Source: Aalborgiella sp031390045 (GTDB lineage Bacteria > Pseudomonadota > Gammaproteobacteria > Burkholderiales > Burkholderiaceae_C). Taken from it: a stretch of 16,338 bases of DNA. The notes beneath the pieces were generated by a model. It was not told the origin of the DNA and ran no database searches. It saw only the letters and a list, made by a program, of their open reading frames with translations. Shown piece after piece: positions 1 through 7,415 of this stretch. The stretch is taken from positions 1 to 16,338 of the forward strand of contig JANMTB010000189.1 in the NCBI GenBank assembly GCA_031390045.1. The letters run 5' to 3'. Both the position numbers and the translations under genes were made by a program. Positions within the stretch are counted from its first letter, which is position 1. Each line of letters begins with the position of its first letter.

Positions 1-1
1 T

Positions 2-466
2 GATAAATACCAATATTATGAAACGATTGCTGGCGGTAGCGGTGCGGGCGGTGAATTTGATACTCAAGGCAATATCATCAATGGATTTAACGGGGTGTCT
101 GTCGTGCAAGCTCACATGACCAATTCAAGATTGACAGATCCAGAAGTTTTGGAGTTTAGATTTCCCGTTCGATTATTAAGTTTTGAAATCAGAAAAAACT
201 CTGGTGGCCAAGGAAAATATATAGGTGGTGATGGCGGCACAAGGCGTATTCAATTTTTAGAACCAATGACAGCGAGTATTTTGAGTAATGGCAGAATTCA
301 CCCTGCCTTTGGTGCCGCTGGCGGGCAGGCTGGTGAGGTTGGAAAAAATAGTATTGAGCGTGTAGACGGTCGTGTTGAGTTATTAGCGCATATTGGTCAA
401 GCCGATATGCAAGCGGGCGATATATTTGAAATTGCGACGCCAGGGGGCGGTGGTTTTGGTTTGTAA
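2..466 (+). CDS. Hydantoinase B / 5-oxoprolinase family protein, C-terminal part
   Basis: This is the 3' end of a gene that begins before the window. The frame is open from base 2 (DKYQYYETIAGG...) and stops at TAA 464-466. Seen directly: a glycine-rich stretch GGSGAG, then GFNGVSVVQAHMTNSRLTD, the RFPVRLLSFEIRKNSGG block, a GGDGG loop and a closing ATPGGGGFG. These are hallmarks of the C-terminal HyuB-type domain of ATP-dependent 5-oxoprolinases and hydantoinases, which open cyclic amide rings such as 5-oxoproline in the cytoplasm. An ATG-like start at base 95 is internal and not the true start, because homology clearly continues upstream. Whether the full gene is a fused HyuA-HyuB 5-oxoprolinase or a separate HyuB subunit cannot be decided from about 154 residues, and the substrate is unknown. 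Confidence 0.9.
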   Translation, partial: DKYQYYETIAGGSGAGGEFDTQGNIINGFNGVSVVQAHMTNSRLTDPEVLEFRFPVRLLSFEIRKNSGGQGKYIGGDGGTRRIQFLEPMTASILSNGRIHPAFGAAGGQAGEVGKNSIERVDGRVELLAHIGQADMQAGDIFEIATPGGGGFGL

Positions 467-473
467 AACATTC

Positions 474-516
474 GCTATATTTTTCATAGCTACTTAGGCA
501 ATAAATACGCTGGCTA
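474..516 (+). repeat. Dispersed 43-bp palindrome-headed repeat, copy A (intergenic)
   Basis: The head is GCTAT at 474-478, seven bases, then ATAGC at 486-490. The tail runs 491-516 and contains TACTTAGGCAATAAATACGC, ending TGGCTA. It matches four other copies in the window with no length change. By eye it has 35/43 identity with copy E, 33/43 with copy D and 33/43 with copy C. Weaker similarity with copy D continues about 20 bases further (AAAA-rich). It lies directly behind the oxoprolinase stop codon, where it could act as transcript-end structure. Confidence 0.85.
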
Positions 517-532
517 ATGTCAAAATATTGCT

Positions 533-550
533 CAAAAACAGTGGTTTTTG
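533..550 (+). terminator. Possible weak AT-rich hairpin after the oxoprolinase gene
   Basis: CAAAAAC at 533-539, a four-base loop AGTG, and GTTTTTG at 544-550 form a perfect 7-bp stem whose 3' arm holds five T residues. It is the only terminator-like structure between the oxoprolinase gene and the esterase gene. There is no separate T-run after the stem, so termination is uncertain. The rest of 551-732 shows one 6-bp inverted repeat (AGGCGT 587-592 / ACGCCT 603-608) and no open frame of note. Confidence 0.3.
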
Positions 551-732
551 ATGCTTTTAGTCTTTTTGGATTAAAAACCGCGACCTAGGCGTTTGTTGGG
601 CGACGCCTCTAGTTCCTCCTAGGGTATTGCCTATAGCCACTCACTTGTAACAAAGGCATGATTCGGTTCGAACTAAACGGTTGCTGGGTGTTCTGGCATG
701 GGTTCAATAATCAAAAATTTACAGGAGCGTTA

Positions 733-1634
733 ATGAAACTATCAATAAAAAAATCAATGTTCGCCTAGGCTTAGCGTTGGCTGCGGCCATGTTGGTGGCC
801 GGTTGTAGCGACAGCCCAAGCTATTACAAATACAGCCAAGTGGTGGTGTTTGGTGCCAGTTTGTCTGATACTGGTAATGTGTTTGCGGCTACGGGTGGTA
901 CATCACCTGGACCCGCGCCATATTACTATGATGGACGCTGGTCAAATGGGCCGCTGTGGATCGAAAATGTTGCATCTGTACTCGGCAAGTCAGTGACGCG
1001 ATCTTCTGCTGGCGGGACCAATTTTGCTTATGGTGGTGCTAAAACGTGCGGTATTGAAGGTGTCACATCTTCCGTGCCGGACATGTGTACACAAGTTGCA
1101 ATTTTCTTAGGTGCAACTGGTGGAAAAGCAGATAGTGAAGCCTTGTATGTCATTGACGCTTCCAGCGTGGGTAACAACATGCTGGTTGTTTTAGGTTCCG
1201 CTGGTGCTGTTCCTAGTTCCGCCATTACATCAGCAGCACCTGCTGATGTTTCAGCCTTGATGAAACAACTTTATAGCGCTGGCGCTCGGCGATTTATGGT
1301 GACCAACGTTCCTGACGTTGGCGCTACACCTTATGTTAAAAGTTTAGGTGCAGAGGCTTCAGCTGGCGCGACACAACTGTCCAACGGGTTTAACGCCAGC
1401 TTGACCAATGCAATGAACAATTTCCGCGCTGCGAATAGTGGCTCTAAAGTTGATATCGCAGATTTCAATGGCACGAGTGCCGCCGGATTAAACAACACAG
1501 CACCTTGTTTAAACCCAACAACTTTTGCGATTTGCGCCACACCGGATACCTATCAATACTGGGATCCGTTCCATCCTACAGCTGAAACAGGTCGCCGTGT
1601 AACCACCACAGCGTTGAGCGCTATCGCTGAATAA
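733..1634 (+). CDS. SGNH/GDSL-family lipoprotein esterase with a -1 frame change near its start
   Basis: This is a predicted serine esterase or lipase anchored as a lipoprotein. Seen: catalytic block FGASLSDTGN (Ser about residue 43 of the joined protein), GGTNFAYGGAKT (94-105), GNN (147-149, where SGNH enzymes usually have GND) and DPFHPT with the Asp/His pair (278/281). The continuous frame to TAA 1632-1634 has no ATG before the signal region, only a TTG at 777. By contrast ATG 733 has a strong AGGAG site five bases upstream (723-727) but runs into TAG at 766. A -1 shift on A7 at 747-753 joins the two, giving MKLSIKKINVRLGLALAAAM, then LVAGC with lipobox Cys25: a textbook lipoprotein signal and a 300-residue protein. 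The TTG start would leave only a ten-residue leader without positive charge. A sequencing or true indel is the simplest alternative to frameshifting. Substrate unknown. Confidence 0.8.
747..753 (+). other. A7 slippery heptamer (A AAA AAA) joining ATG 733 to the esterase frame
   Basis: In the frame of ATG 733 the codons are ATA AAA AAA TCA, so the run is exactly in X XXY YYZ phase for -1 tandem slippage. After the shift, reading continues ATC AAT GTT CGC into the lipoprotein signal. Without it, translation stops at TAG 766-768. Ribosomal -1 shifting, RNA-polymerase slippage adding one A, phase variation by tract length, or a missed A in the assembly would all have the same effect. Confidence 0.7.
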
Positions 1635-1652
1635 GACGGTCTTAAGTGTGAG

Positions 1653-1687
1653 CTGCATGGAAGCGTGATCTTCTATGCGGTTTTTTT
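1653..1687 (+). terminator. Rho-independent terminator of the esterase gene
   Basis: CTGCATGGAAG at 1653-1663 pairs with CTTCTATGCGG at 1670-1680 (11 bp including two G-U pairs), with loop CGTGAT and then seven T residues at 1681-1687. It sits 18 bases after the esterase stop, and its T-run overlaps the last codons of the convergent rsmI gene. Confidence 0.85.
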
Positions 1688-2570
1688 ATTTATTCGTAGT
1701 TGCGTCATTTTTCAAAAGCAAAGCCGATTCATACAAAGCATTGCGTGGCGCACCTGTGATATCGGCGGCAAGCTTGACGGCTGTTTTTAAAGGTAATTCA
1801 GCCAATAGCAGCTTTAAGATGCGCGACGCATCGTCATGCGCAGCTTCAAGCATCAGCGGATGTAGCGCCAAGACAAACTCACCCCGCAAGCGGTTGCTGT
1901 CTTGCTGCAACCAGTCTTGAAGCGCGTCAGATGGCATGGTTGCAACCTCTTCAAATTGCTTGGTCAATTCTCGACCAATGGTGATCAACCTATCACCTAA
2001 AATTCCCAATGCTTTGGAGACTGCTTCAATGCGATGCGGCGCTTCCAAAAGGACGATGGAACCGGTCATAGCTTTAAGCTTCAAAACCGCCGCATCACGC
2101 TCCATTGTTCTGGTCGGTAAAAACCCCATAAAGCTGAAATGGTCGTTCTGTGTAATGCCCGCAACACTTAACAAAGCTGTGACACTGCTTGCGCCAGGTA
2201 AAGGGACGACACGAAAGCCAGCAGCGCGCACCCCCGAAACGAGTTTAGAGCCGGGGTCACTCACACCGGGCGTGCCTGCATCGCTCACAAACGCAATACG
2301 TTCGCCGCGTTGTAGTCGGATGATTATTTGTTCTGTCGCCTCTAATTCATTGTGCTCATGCACAGCGAGCAAGGGTTTGCCGTTGCCGATGCCGTAGGTG
2401 CGTAATAGAGGCTGTGTGTGGCGTGTGTCTTCGCAGGCAATCGCATCAACCAGGTTCAACACATGCAAAGCACGCAGACTGATATCAGCCATGTTGCCAA
2501 TCGGCGTAGCAACGATATACAGCGTACCCGCAGGGTAATATTGCTTGCCAGCAGTATCTTGCGCCGTCAT
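1686..2570 (-). CDS. rsmI: 16S rRNA (cytidine(1402)-2'-O)-methyltransferase RsmI
   Basis: RsmI transfers a methyl group from S-adenosylmethionine to the 2'-O of C1402 in the decoding centre of 16S rRNA. Seen in order: GTLYIVATPIGNMADISLRAL, CEDTRHTQPLL, VSDAGTPGVSDPGSKLV, PLPGASSVTALLSVAG and FMGFLP, all standard blocks of this tetrapyrrole-methylase-fold family. I chose ATG at 2570 (MTAQDTAGKQYY, 294 residues). It gives a family-typical length and a GGGTGG stretch seven bases upstream. A longer in-frame version from a TTG at 2633 (315 residues) adds atypical sequence (NAQWGGCL). It is divergent from yraN with 75 bp between starts, the usual arrangement in betaproteobacteria as I recall it. 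Its 3' end converges with the esterase gene. Confidence 0.95.
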   Translation of the reverse strand: MTAQDTAGKQYYPAGTLYIVATPIGNMADISLRALHVLNLVDAIACEDTRHTQPLLRTYGIGNGKPLLAVHEHNELEATEQIIIRLQRGERIAFVSDAGTPGVSDPGSKLVSGVRAAGFRVVPLPGASSVTALLSVAGITQNDHFSFMGFLPTRTMERDAAVLKLKAMTGSIVLLEAPHRIEAVSKALGILGDRLITIGRELTKQFEEVATMPSDALQDWLQQDSNRLRGEFVLALHPLMLEAAHDDASRILKLLLAELPLKTAVKLAADITGAPRNALYESALLLKNDATTNK

Positions 2571-2645
2571 CAAACAACCACCCCATTGCGCGTTCAATGT
2601 TAAAGTTTGTGCTGTGTCAATCGAAGTAGCCAATTGTTGTGCCCC

Positions 2646-3023
2646 ATGAAAATTTTAGCCTCCGCATTCACCACCACCAAATCGAAAGGCGACGCAGCCG
2701 AAGATGCTGCACTAGCGTATTTGCAAGTGGCAGGTTTGAAGCTATTACAGCGTAATTATCGAACACCTGGACGCGGTGGCGGCGAAATTGATTTGATTAT
2801 GCGGGATACTGATGGTACGTTGGTTTTTGTTGAGGTTAGGCAACGTGCGGGTGCGCTGTTTGGCGGCGCGGCAGCCAGTATCAGCCTAACCAAACAAAAT
2901 CGCATTATTTTTGCAGCAAAATATTATTTGATGAAGCTAACCCGCATCCCTGCTTGCCGTTTTGACGTAGTCTTGGTGGAAGCGAACATCACTTGGCTGA
3001 AGGCTGCTTTTGAAGCATCGTGA
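2646..3023 (+). CDS. yraN: YraN family protein (UPF0102, predicted nuclease-fold)
   Basis: A 125-residue protein of the YraN/UPF0102 family, which has a restriction-endonuclease-like fold but no firmly assigned role. Seen: KGDAAEDAALAYL at the N-terminus, RNYRTPGRGGGEIDLI (Glu47, Asp49) and VFVEVRQR (Glu63), which together form the family's acidic cluster, followed by the Q-rich helix and CRFDVVLV. The usual VFVEVKxR has Arg here. The start is ATG 2646 (MKILASAF); a TTG at 2607 in the same frame gives a cysteine-rich extension that does not look native. No strong ribosome site precedes the ATG. It leads the plus-strand set yraN-diaA-dolP, also neighbours in Escherichia coli. Confidence 0.92.
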   Translation: MKILASAFTTTKSKGDAAEDAALAYLQVAGLKLLQRNYRTPGRGGGEIDLIMRDTDGTLVFVEVRQRAGALFGGAAASISLTKQNRIIFAAKYYLMKLTRIPACRFDVVLVEANITWLKAAFEAS

Positions 3024-3100
3024 CACCCCGTAACATTTAATGAGCAACTATTGAAGATTTTTGGGCAAGGTCATTTGTAACACGGGTTATCATTATCGGT

Positions 3101-3697
3101 ATGTTAGAGCAACGCATAGAACAACAATTTATCGACAGTGCCGATTTGAAATACCAATCAGCTCAAATACTAAGCAAACCCATCGCCGACGCCGTCCAGG
3201 CCTTGCTGTCTTGCGTTACCAGTGGTGGTAAGGTCTTGGTGTGTGGCAACGGTGGTTCGGCTGCCGATTCACAACATTTTGCTGCTGAATTCGTCGGGCG
3301 CTATGAACGCGAGCGCCCTGAGTTAGCGGCCATTGCGTTGACGACAGACAGCTCGATCATCACAGCCATCGCCAATGACTATGATTTCAGCGTGATTTAT
3401 TCAAAACAAGTACGCGCCTTAGGTCAAGCAGGTGATGTGCTGATTGCCATCACCACCAGTGGCAGTTCAAGTAATATTTTGAAAGCAGTTGAAGCGGCAC
3501 ACGAACGTGACATGACGGTCATCGCCTTAACGGGCAAAGGTGGCGGAAAAATGAGCTCAGCTTTGCGTGAAACCGATGTGCATATTTGTGTGCCGCATGA
3601 GCGCACGGCGCGTATTCAAGAAGTCCACTTATTAGCACTACACTGTTTGTGTGATGGTGTTGATCAACAATTACTAGGTGAAAAGGAGTCAGTATGA
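3101..3697 (+). CDS. diaA: SIS-domain protein DiaA (DnaA initiator-associating), GmhA-like
   Basis: A 198-residue single SIS-domain protein of the phosphoheptose isomerase superfamily. Seen: VLVCGNGGSAADSQHFAAEF (phosphosugar-binding loop and following helix), LTTDSSIITAIANDYDF, ITTSGSSSNILKA, LTGKGGGKM and TARIQEVHLLALHCLCDGVD. The last block and the spacing to dolP resemble E. coli DiaA, which binds DnaA and times replication initiation. Many pipelines would call it GmhA, and the Glu and His positions used by GmhA are retained, so isomerase activity cannot be excluded. Synteny (rsmI, yraN, this gene, dolP) favours DiaA. Its TGA overlaps the dolP ATG by four bases (ATGA), so the two are translationally coupled. 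Confidence 0.85.
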   Translation: MLEQRIEQQFIDSADLKYQSAQILSKPIADAVQALLSCVTSGGKVLVCGNGGSAADSQHFAAEFVGRYERERPELAAIALTTDSSIITAIANDYDFSVIYSKQVRALGQAGDVLIAITTSGSSSNILKAVEAAHERDMTVIALTGKGGGKMSSALRETDVHICVPHERTARIQEVHLLALHCLCDGVDQQLLGEKESV

Positions 3698-4332
3698 ATA
3701 GGATTCAAAAGTTAAAAAATGCTCAAATAACGATCACAAATAGCATCGTCAAAGCACTCGTGATCTCGAGCGTGGTAGGCAGCTTGGGTGGCTGCGCAGC
3801 TTTGGTAGTTGGCGGTGTGATCGCTGGCACGACGATGGTGGCGACTGACAGGCGCACTTCGGGCTCACAATTGAATGACGAAGGAATAGAAATTCGTGCC
3901 AACAACCGCCTCAAGGAAAAATTTGGTGAGCGTGGCAATTTCAGTGTGACTAGTTACAACGGGCGTGTTTTGCTGACAGGTGAAGTTGGCGGAAACAGCG
4001 ACAAATTGGCCGCCGAACAACTTGTTTTTCAAATTGAAAATGTCAAACTCGTGGTCAATGAATTGGCCATTGCTGGCAGCACCTCTACACTTCAAGAGCG
4101 CGGCAACGACACCTATATCACCAGCAAAGTGAAAGCCAGCTTGATTGAAGCAAAAGACGTCTCATCAACTGCATTCAAAGTAGTGACTGAGCGCGGTGTG
4201 GTTTACCTGATGGGCCGCGTATCGCAGCGTGAAGCCGATCGAGGCACCGATATTGCACGTAGTGTGACCGGCGTGGTCAAAGTGGTTCGTAGTTTTGAAA
4301 TCATCAGCGAAGAACAAGCCAAGCAAAAGTAA
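3694..4332 (+). CDS. dolP: DolP/YraP-type dual-BON-domain outer-membrane lipoprotein
   Basis: A 212-residue lipoprotein with a signal segment ending in lipobox LGGC (Cys34), then a small-residue stretch, ATDRRTSGSQLNDEG and two BON domains (about residues 62-125 and 137-205). The second begins NDTYITSKVKASLI and contains VVYLMGRVSQREAD and SVTGVVKVVRSFEII. These blocks align closely by memory with E. coli DolP, which supports outer-membrane integrity and septal amidase function. The start ATG 3694 has AAAGGAG nine bases upstream and overlaps the diaA stop. The N-region before the hydrophobic core is long (about 20 residues); a later start is possible but the ribosome site supports this one. 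Confidence 0.93.
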   Translation: MNRIQKLKNAQITITNSIVKALVISSVVGSLGGCAALVVGGVIAGTTMVATDRRTSGSQLNDEGIEIRANNRLKEKFGERGNFSVTSYNGRVLLTGEVGGNSDKLAAEQLVFQIENVKLVVNELAIAGSTSTLQERGNDTYITSKVKASLIEAKDVSSTAFKVVTERGVVYLMGRVSQREADRGTDIARSVTGVVKVVRSFEIISEEQAKQK

Positions 4333-4339
4333 AACAGCA

Positions 4340-4363
4340 GTTTGGCATTTGCAATTGCCAAAC
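4340..4363 (-). terminator. Hairpin between convergent dolP and pilU
   Basis: GTTTGGCA at 4340-4347 and TGCCAAAC at 4356-4363 form a perfect 8-bp stem around an eight-base loop. Read on the minus strand it is followed shortly by CTGCTGTTTTAC, giving a short T-run suited to ending the pilU transcript. On the plus strand no T-run follows, so effect on dolP is less certain. Confidence 0.5.
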
Positions 4364-4397
4364 CACGGGTTGATTAAAAACCTTACAGCCGTGTGGT

Positions 4398-5534
4398 TTA
4401 AATGACCATGAAGTGCTCAGTACCTTCGGCCAAGTTTTTGTTTTTGCCGCGTTCACTAGATAGTTTGATTTGTAAGCGCAAATCGTTGACTGAGTCTGCA
4501 TTGCGCAGCGCATCTTCGTACGAAATCGTGAATGACTCATAGGCATCAAACAGCGCTTGATCAAACGTTTGCATGCCCAAGTTGCGGCTTTTCTTCATGA
4601 TTTCTTTGATCTCAGAAACTTCACCTTTGAAAATCAAATCTGACACCAAAGGCGTATTGAGCATGATCTCAATTGCTGCGGTTCGACCTTTGCCGTCTTC
4701 TTTGGCTATCAAGCGCTGCGATACAAATGCGCGCAAGTTAAGCGACAAATCCATCAGCAACTGCGTGCGGCGCTCTTCTGGGAAGAAGTTGATAATCCGA
4801 TCCAGCGCTTGGTTGGCACTGTTGGCATGCAAGGTTGCCAAGCACAGGTGACCAGTTTCAGCAAATGCAATCGCATGCTCCATAGTTTCGCGGTCACGAA
4901 TCTCTCCCATCAAAATCACATCCGGCGCTTGACGCAGTGAGTTCTTCAGCGCAGCGCCCCAGCTCTCAGTATCGATACCAACTTCTCGTTGCGTGATGAC
5001 ACAGTTTTTATGGGGATGGACGAATTCAATCGGATCTTCAATGCTGACGATATGTCCATAGCTGTGCTCGTTGCGCCAATCAATCATAGCCGCCATGGTG
5101 GTCGATTTGCCGGAACCTGTAGCACCCACCAAAATGCACAAGCCACGCTTGGACATGGCGACTTCTTTCAAGATTTGCGGCACACCTAAGCTGTCAACCG
5201 TGGGAATGATTGCTGGAATCGTTCGCATCACCATGCCCACGTGGCCTTGCTGCATGAATGCGCTGACGCGAAAACGCCCAATACCTGTCGGTGAAATTGC
5301 AAAATTGCACTCTTTTGTACGCTCAAATTCTGCAATTTGCTTATCGTTCATGATCGCCCGAGTCAATGCCAATGTGTGCTTGGCTGAGAGTGAGTGCGTC
5401 GACACCTTGGTTACCATACCATCTACTTTGATGGCAGGAGGGAAGTCGCAGGTGATAAACAAATCACTGCTTTTGCGCGAAATCATCAAACGCAGCAAGT
5501 CGTTGATGAATTTACTGGCTTGTTCGCGTTCCAT
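4398..5534 (-). CDS. pilU: Type IV pilus retraction-associated ATPase PilU
   Basis: A 378-residue PilT-family hexameric ATPase in the cytoplasm at the pilus base. Seen: N-terminal PAS-like region with SSDLFITCDFPP, Walker A GATGSGKST (137-145), Asp box SIEDPIEF, Walker B VILMGEIRD (206-214) and His box HLCLATLH (229-236). PilU works with PilT in retraction and usually cannot replace it. The start ATG has AAGGA six bases upstream on the minus strand. It lies 56 bp behind pilT, with which it is probably co-transcribed. The C-terminus extends beyond the motor core (KNKNLAEGTEHFMVI), as is usual for PilU relative to PilT. The two genes share high local similarity but are clearly separate paralogues. 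Confidence 0.95.
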   Translation of the reverse strand: MEREQASKFINDLLRLMISRKSSDLFITCDFPPAIKVDGMVTKVSTHSLSAKHTLALTRAIMNDKQIAEFERTKECNFAISPTGIGRFRVSAFMQQGHVGMVMRTIPAIIPTVDSLGVPQILKEVAMSKRGLCILVGATGSGKSTTMAAMIDWRNEHSYGHIVSIEDPIEFVHPHKNCVITQREVGIDTESWGAALKNSLRQAPDVILMGEIRDRETMEHAIAFAETGHLCLATLHANSANQALDRIINFFPEERRTQLLMDLSLNLRAFVSQRLIAKEDGKGRTAAIEIMLNTPLVSDLIFKGEVSEIKEIMKKSRNLGMQTFDQALFDAYESFTISYEDALRNADSVNDLRLQIKLSSERGKNKNLAEGTEHFMVI

Positions 5535-5590
5535 GTCGTGTCCTTAAAAAATGAATAATTCGTAACGTGGAAAGATAAGCGTAGAAAGAT

Positions 5591-6634
5591 TTAACCTGGA
5601 AAGTTCTCAGGCGTTTTGGCCTTACCGCGTGCTTCCGCATTGGTGATCAGATTACGTTTAACCATGTCGGTCAAGTTTTGATCCAACGTTTGCATGCCCA
5701 CATTGTTGCCGGTTTGAATCGACGAATACATCTGGGCTACTTTTCCTTCGCGAATCAAATTTCGAATCGCGCTGGTGCCAATCATGATTTCATGGGCTGC
5801 AATTCGGCCTGAACCGTCTTTGGTTTTGCACAATGTTTGTGCAATAACAGCCTGCAATGACTCGGACAGCATGGCTCGCACCATTTCTTTTTCTTCGGCG
5901 GGGAAAACGTCAATGATCCGGTCAATCGTCTTCGCGGCACTGGAGGTGTGCAAAGTTCCCAGCACCAAATGGCCAGTTTCAGCAGCAGTCATCGCCAAAC
6001 GAATCGTTTCCAAATCGCGCATCTCGCCCACCAAAATTGCGTCTGGGTCTTCGCGTAGAGCAGACCGCAGAGCCGCTGCAAAGCTTTGTGTATGTGCCCC
6101 CACTTCACGCTGGTTGATCAAGCATTTTTTGGATTCATGCACAAATTCAATCGGATCCTCGACCGTCAAAATATGCCCATATTTCTCTTCATTGAGGTGG
6201 TTGACCATAGCCGCCAAGGTGGTTGACTTGCCTGAGCCCGTAGGCCCGGTGACCAGCACCAAGCCGCGTGGTTTCAACGCCAGATCTGCAAAAATCTTGG
6301 GTGCATTGAGTTGCTCCAGGGTCAAAATTTTTGATGGAATCGTCCGAAACACCGCACCAGCGCCTCGGTTGTGGTTGAACGCGTTGACACGAAAACGCGC
6401 CAAGCCTTCAATCTCAAACGAGAAGTCAATTTCCAGGAATTCCTCATATATTTTGCGTTGTCCATCGTTCATGATGTCGTACACCATGGCGTAAACGGCT
6501 TTGTGGTCAAGCTCGTCCACATTGATGCGCCGTACATCGCCATGCACGCGAATCATGGGTGGCATACCTGCGGAAAGATGCAAGTCTGAAGCCTGATTCT
6601 TAACGCTGAAAGCCAACAGTTGTGTGATGTCCAT
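5591..6634 (-). CDS. pilT: Type IV pilus retraction ATPase PilT
   Basis: A 347-residue motor ATPase that powers pilus retraction and so twitching motility and DNA uptake. Seen: MDITQLLAFSVKNQASDLHLSAG at the N-terminus, Walker A GPTGSGKST (130-138), Asp box TVEDPIEF (157-164), Walker B AILVGEMRD (199-207), His box HLVLGTLH (222-229) and the C-terminal GMQTLDQNL block. I chose ATG 6634 because family members start MDITQLL; a TTG two codons earlier (6640) lies closer to AAGGG and could also be used. It is divergent from yggS with only 35 bp between start codons, so the two promoters must overlap each other or lie within coding sequence. Confidence 0.97.
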   Translation of the reverse strand: MDITQLLAFSVKNQASDLHLSAGMPPMIRVHGDVRRINVDELDHKAVYAMVYDIMNDGQRKIYEEFLEIDFSFEIEGLARFRVNAFNHNRGAGAVFRTIPSKILTLEQLNAPKIFADLALKPRGLVLVTGPTGSGKSTTLAAMVNHLNEEKYGHILTVEDPIEFVHESKKCLINQREVGAHTQSFAAALRSALREDPDAILVGEMRDLETIRLAMTAAETGHLVLGTLHTSSAAKTIDRIIDVFPAEEKEMVRAMLSESLQAVIAQTLCKTKDGSGRIAAHEIMIGTSAIRNLIREGKVAQMYSSIQTGNNVGMQTLDQNLTDMVKRNLITNAEARGKAKTPENFPG

Positions 6635-6669
6635 AGCCAAATCGCCCTTAAAAACCTATATAGTTAATT

Positions 6670-7398
6670 ATGACCAACATTGAGCAAAATTTAGCGGCTG
6701 TGCACCAGCGGATTCAACTAAGTTGCCACAAAGTGGGCAGAAATAGTGATGCTGTAACGCTTTTGGCGGTCAGCAAAACGGTCTCTCCCGAGACCATCAG
6801 GCTGGCGATAGCGGCTGGGCAGCACGATTTTGGCGAAAACTACATTGCCGAGGGGGTAGAAAAAATTGCCGCTTTAGCCGAAGAAACAGTCCAATATGGC
6901 CTGCAATGGCACTGCATCGGCCCCGTGCAAAGCAACAAAACCCGCTTGGTGGCGCAACACTTTGACTGGGTGCATACGATAGACCGCTTGAAAATTGCCG
7001 AACGTTTGAACGAGCAACGCCCCGCAGATGCCAAACGCCTGCAAGTGTGTATTCAGGTCAACATTGATGACAGCCGCAGCAAGTCGGGCATCGCACCCGA
7101 CGAGGTGTTGGCTTTAGCGCAAGAGATTGCCAAATTGCCGCGTTTGCAGCTGCGGGGCATCATGGCGATACCCGATGTGATTCCAAATTCAACGCCGAAT
7201 GGTATTAATAATGCTATAAATAATATAGCAATTCAGGAAGTATATACGCCTGCTAAGGCTATATTTGACCACTTAAATGCGCTAAATCACGAGCTGGATA
7301 CCTTGTCAATCGGTATGAGCGCTGATCTGGAGCCCGCCATCCAGGCTGGTAGCACGATGGTGCGAGTGGGATCTGCTATTTTTGGTCATCGGGCATGA
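6670..7398 (+). CDS. yggS: YggS/PipY-type pyridoxal phosphate homeostasis protein, with a repeat-derived loop
   Basis: A 242-residue PLP-binding barrel protein that buffers PLP and affects amino-acid and keto-acid balance, with no known catalysis. Seen: LLAVSKTVSP with PLP lysine 36, HDFGENYIAEGVEK, WHCIGPVQSNKTR, VCIQVNIDDSRSKSG, LRGIMAIPD and LSIGMSADLEPAI...GSTMVRVGSAIFG. Between MAIPD and DTLSIGM the loop and helix are about 11 residues longer than in the E. coli protein. It contains the Asn-rich stretch GINNAINNIAIQ, whose DNA (7213-7255) is copy B of the dispersed repeat. All PLP-contact blocks remain intact, so the protein is probably functional. The TGA overlaps an ATG at 7395, and the sox genes follow in the same direction, suggesting a single transcript. 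Confidence 0.95.
   Translation: MTNIEQNLAAVHQRIQLSCHKVGRNSDAVTLLAVSKTVSPETIRLAIAAGQHDFGENYIAEGVEKIAALAEETVQYGLQWHCIGPVQSNKTRLVAQHFDWVHTIDRLKIAERLNEQRPADAKRLQVCIQVNIDDSRSKSGIAPDEVLALAQEIAKLPRLQLRGIMAIPDVIPNSTPNGINNAINNIAIQEVYTPAKAIFDHLNALNHELDTLSIGMSADLEPAIQAGSTMVRVGSAIFGHRA
7213..7255 (+). repeat. Dispersed 43-bp palindrome-headed repeat, copy B (inside yggS)
   Basis: The head GCTATA...TATAGC spans 7213-7229 and the 26-base tail ends CCTGCTA at 7255. It is identical in length to the other copies, and by eye has 34/43 identity with copy D in ilvA and 30/43 with copy A. It is translated in frame as residues 182-195 of YggS (AINNIAIQEVYTPA). The local AT-richness differs from the rest of the gene. 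Confidence 0.75.
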
Positions 7399-7415
7399 AT
7401 GCTTTAAAAAAATGA
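7395..7415 (+). other. Mini-ORF with in-phase A7 heptamer at the yggS-soxX junction
   Basis: ATG 7395 overlaps the yggS stop (ATGA) and reads MNALKK then TGA at 7413-7415. The last Lys-Lys pair is coded by A AAA AAA (7406-7412) in the same phase as the esterase heptamer. The next ATG (7412) overlaps this TGA. Either reinitiation gives SoxX from 7412, or a -1 slip fuses MNALKK to SoxX, making a more basic signal-peptide N-region. Both possibilities are inference. Confidence 0.45.

Noticed and set aside
661..680. T-loop-like GGTTCGAA suggesting a tRNA remnant
   Set aside because: The flanks do not form a T-arm stem, and no acceptor, D or anticodon arm could be found nearby.
2571..2633. N-terminal extension of RsmI from TTG 2633
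   Set aside because: TTG start, no ribosome site, atypical residues; ATG 2570 gives the family length.
3101..3697. Phosphoheptose isomerase GmhA
   Set aside because: Same superfamily, but the C-terminal QEVHLLALHCLCDGVD pattern and rsmI-yraN-dolP neighbours fit DiaA better; not fully excluded.
5775..6494. Long plus-strand open frame (239 codons) opposite pilT
   Set aside because: It is the shadow of the strongly conserved pilT gene, has no ribosome site or recognisable domain, and its residue pattern mirrors the antisense.
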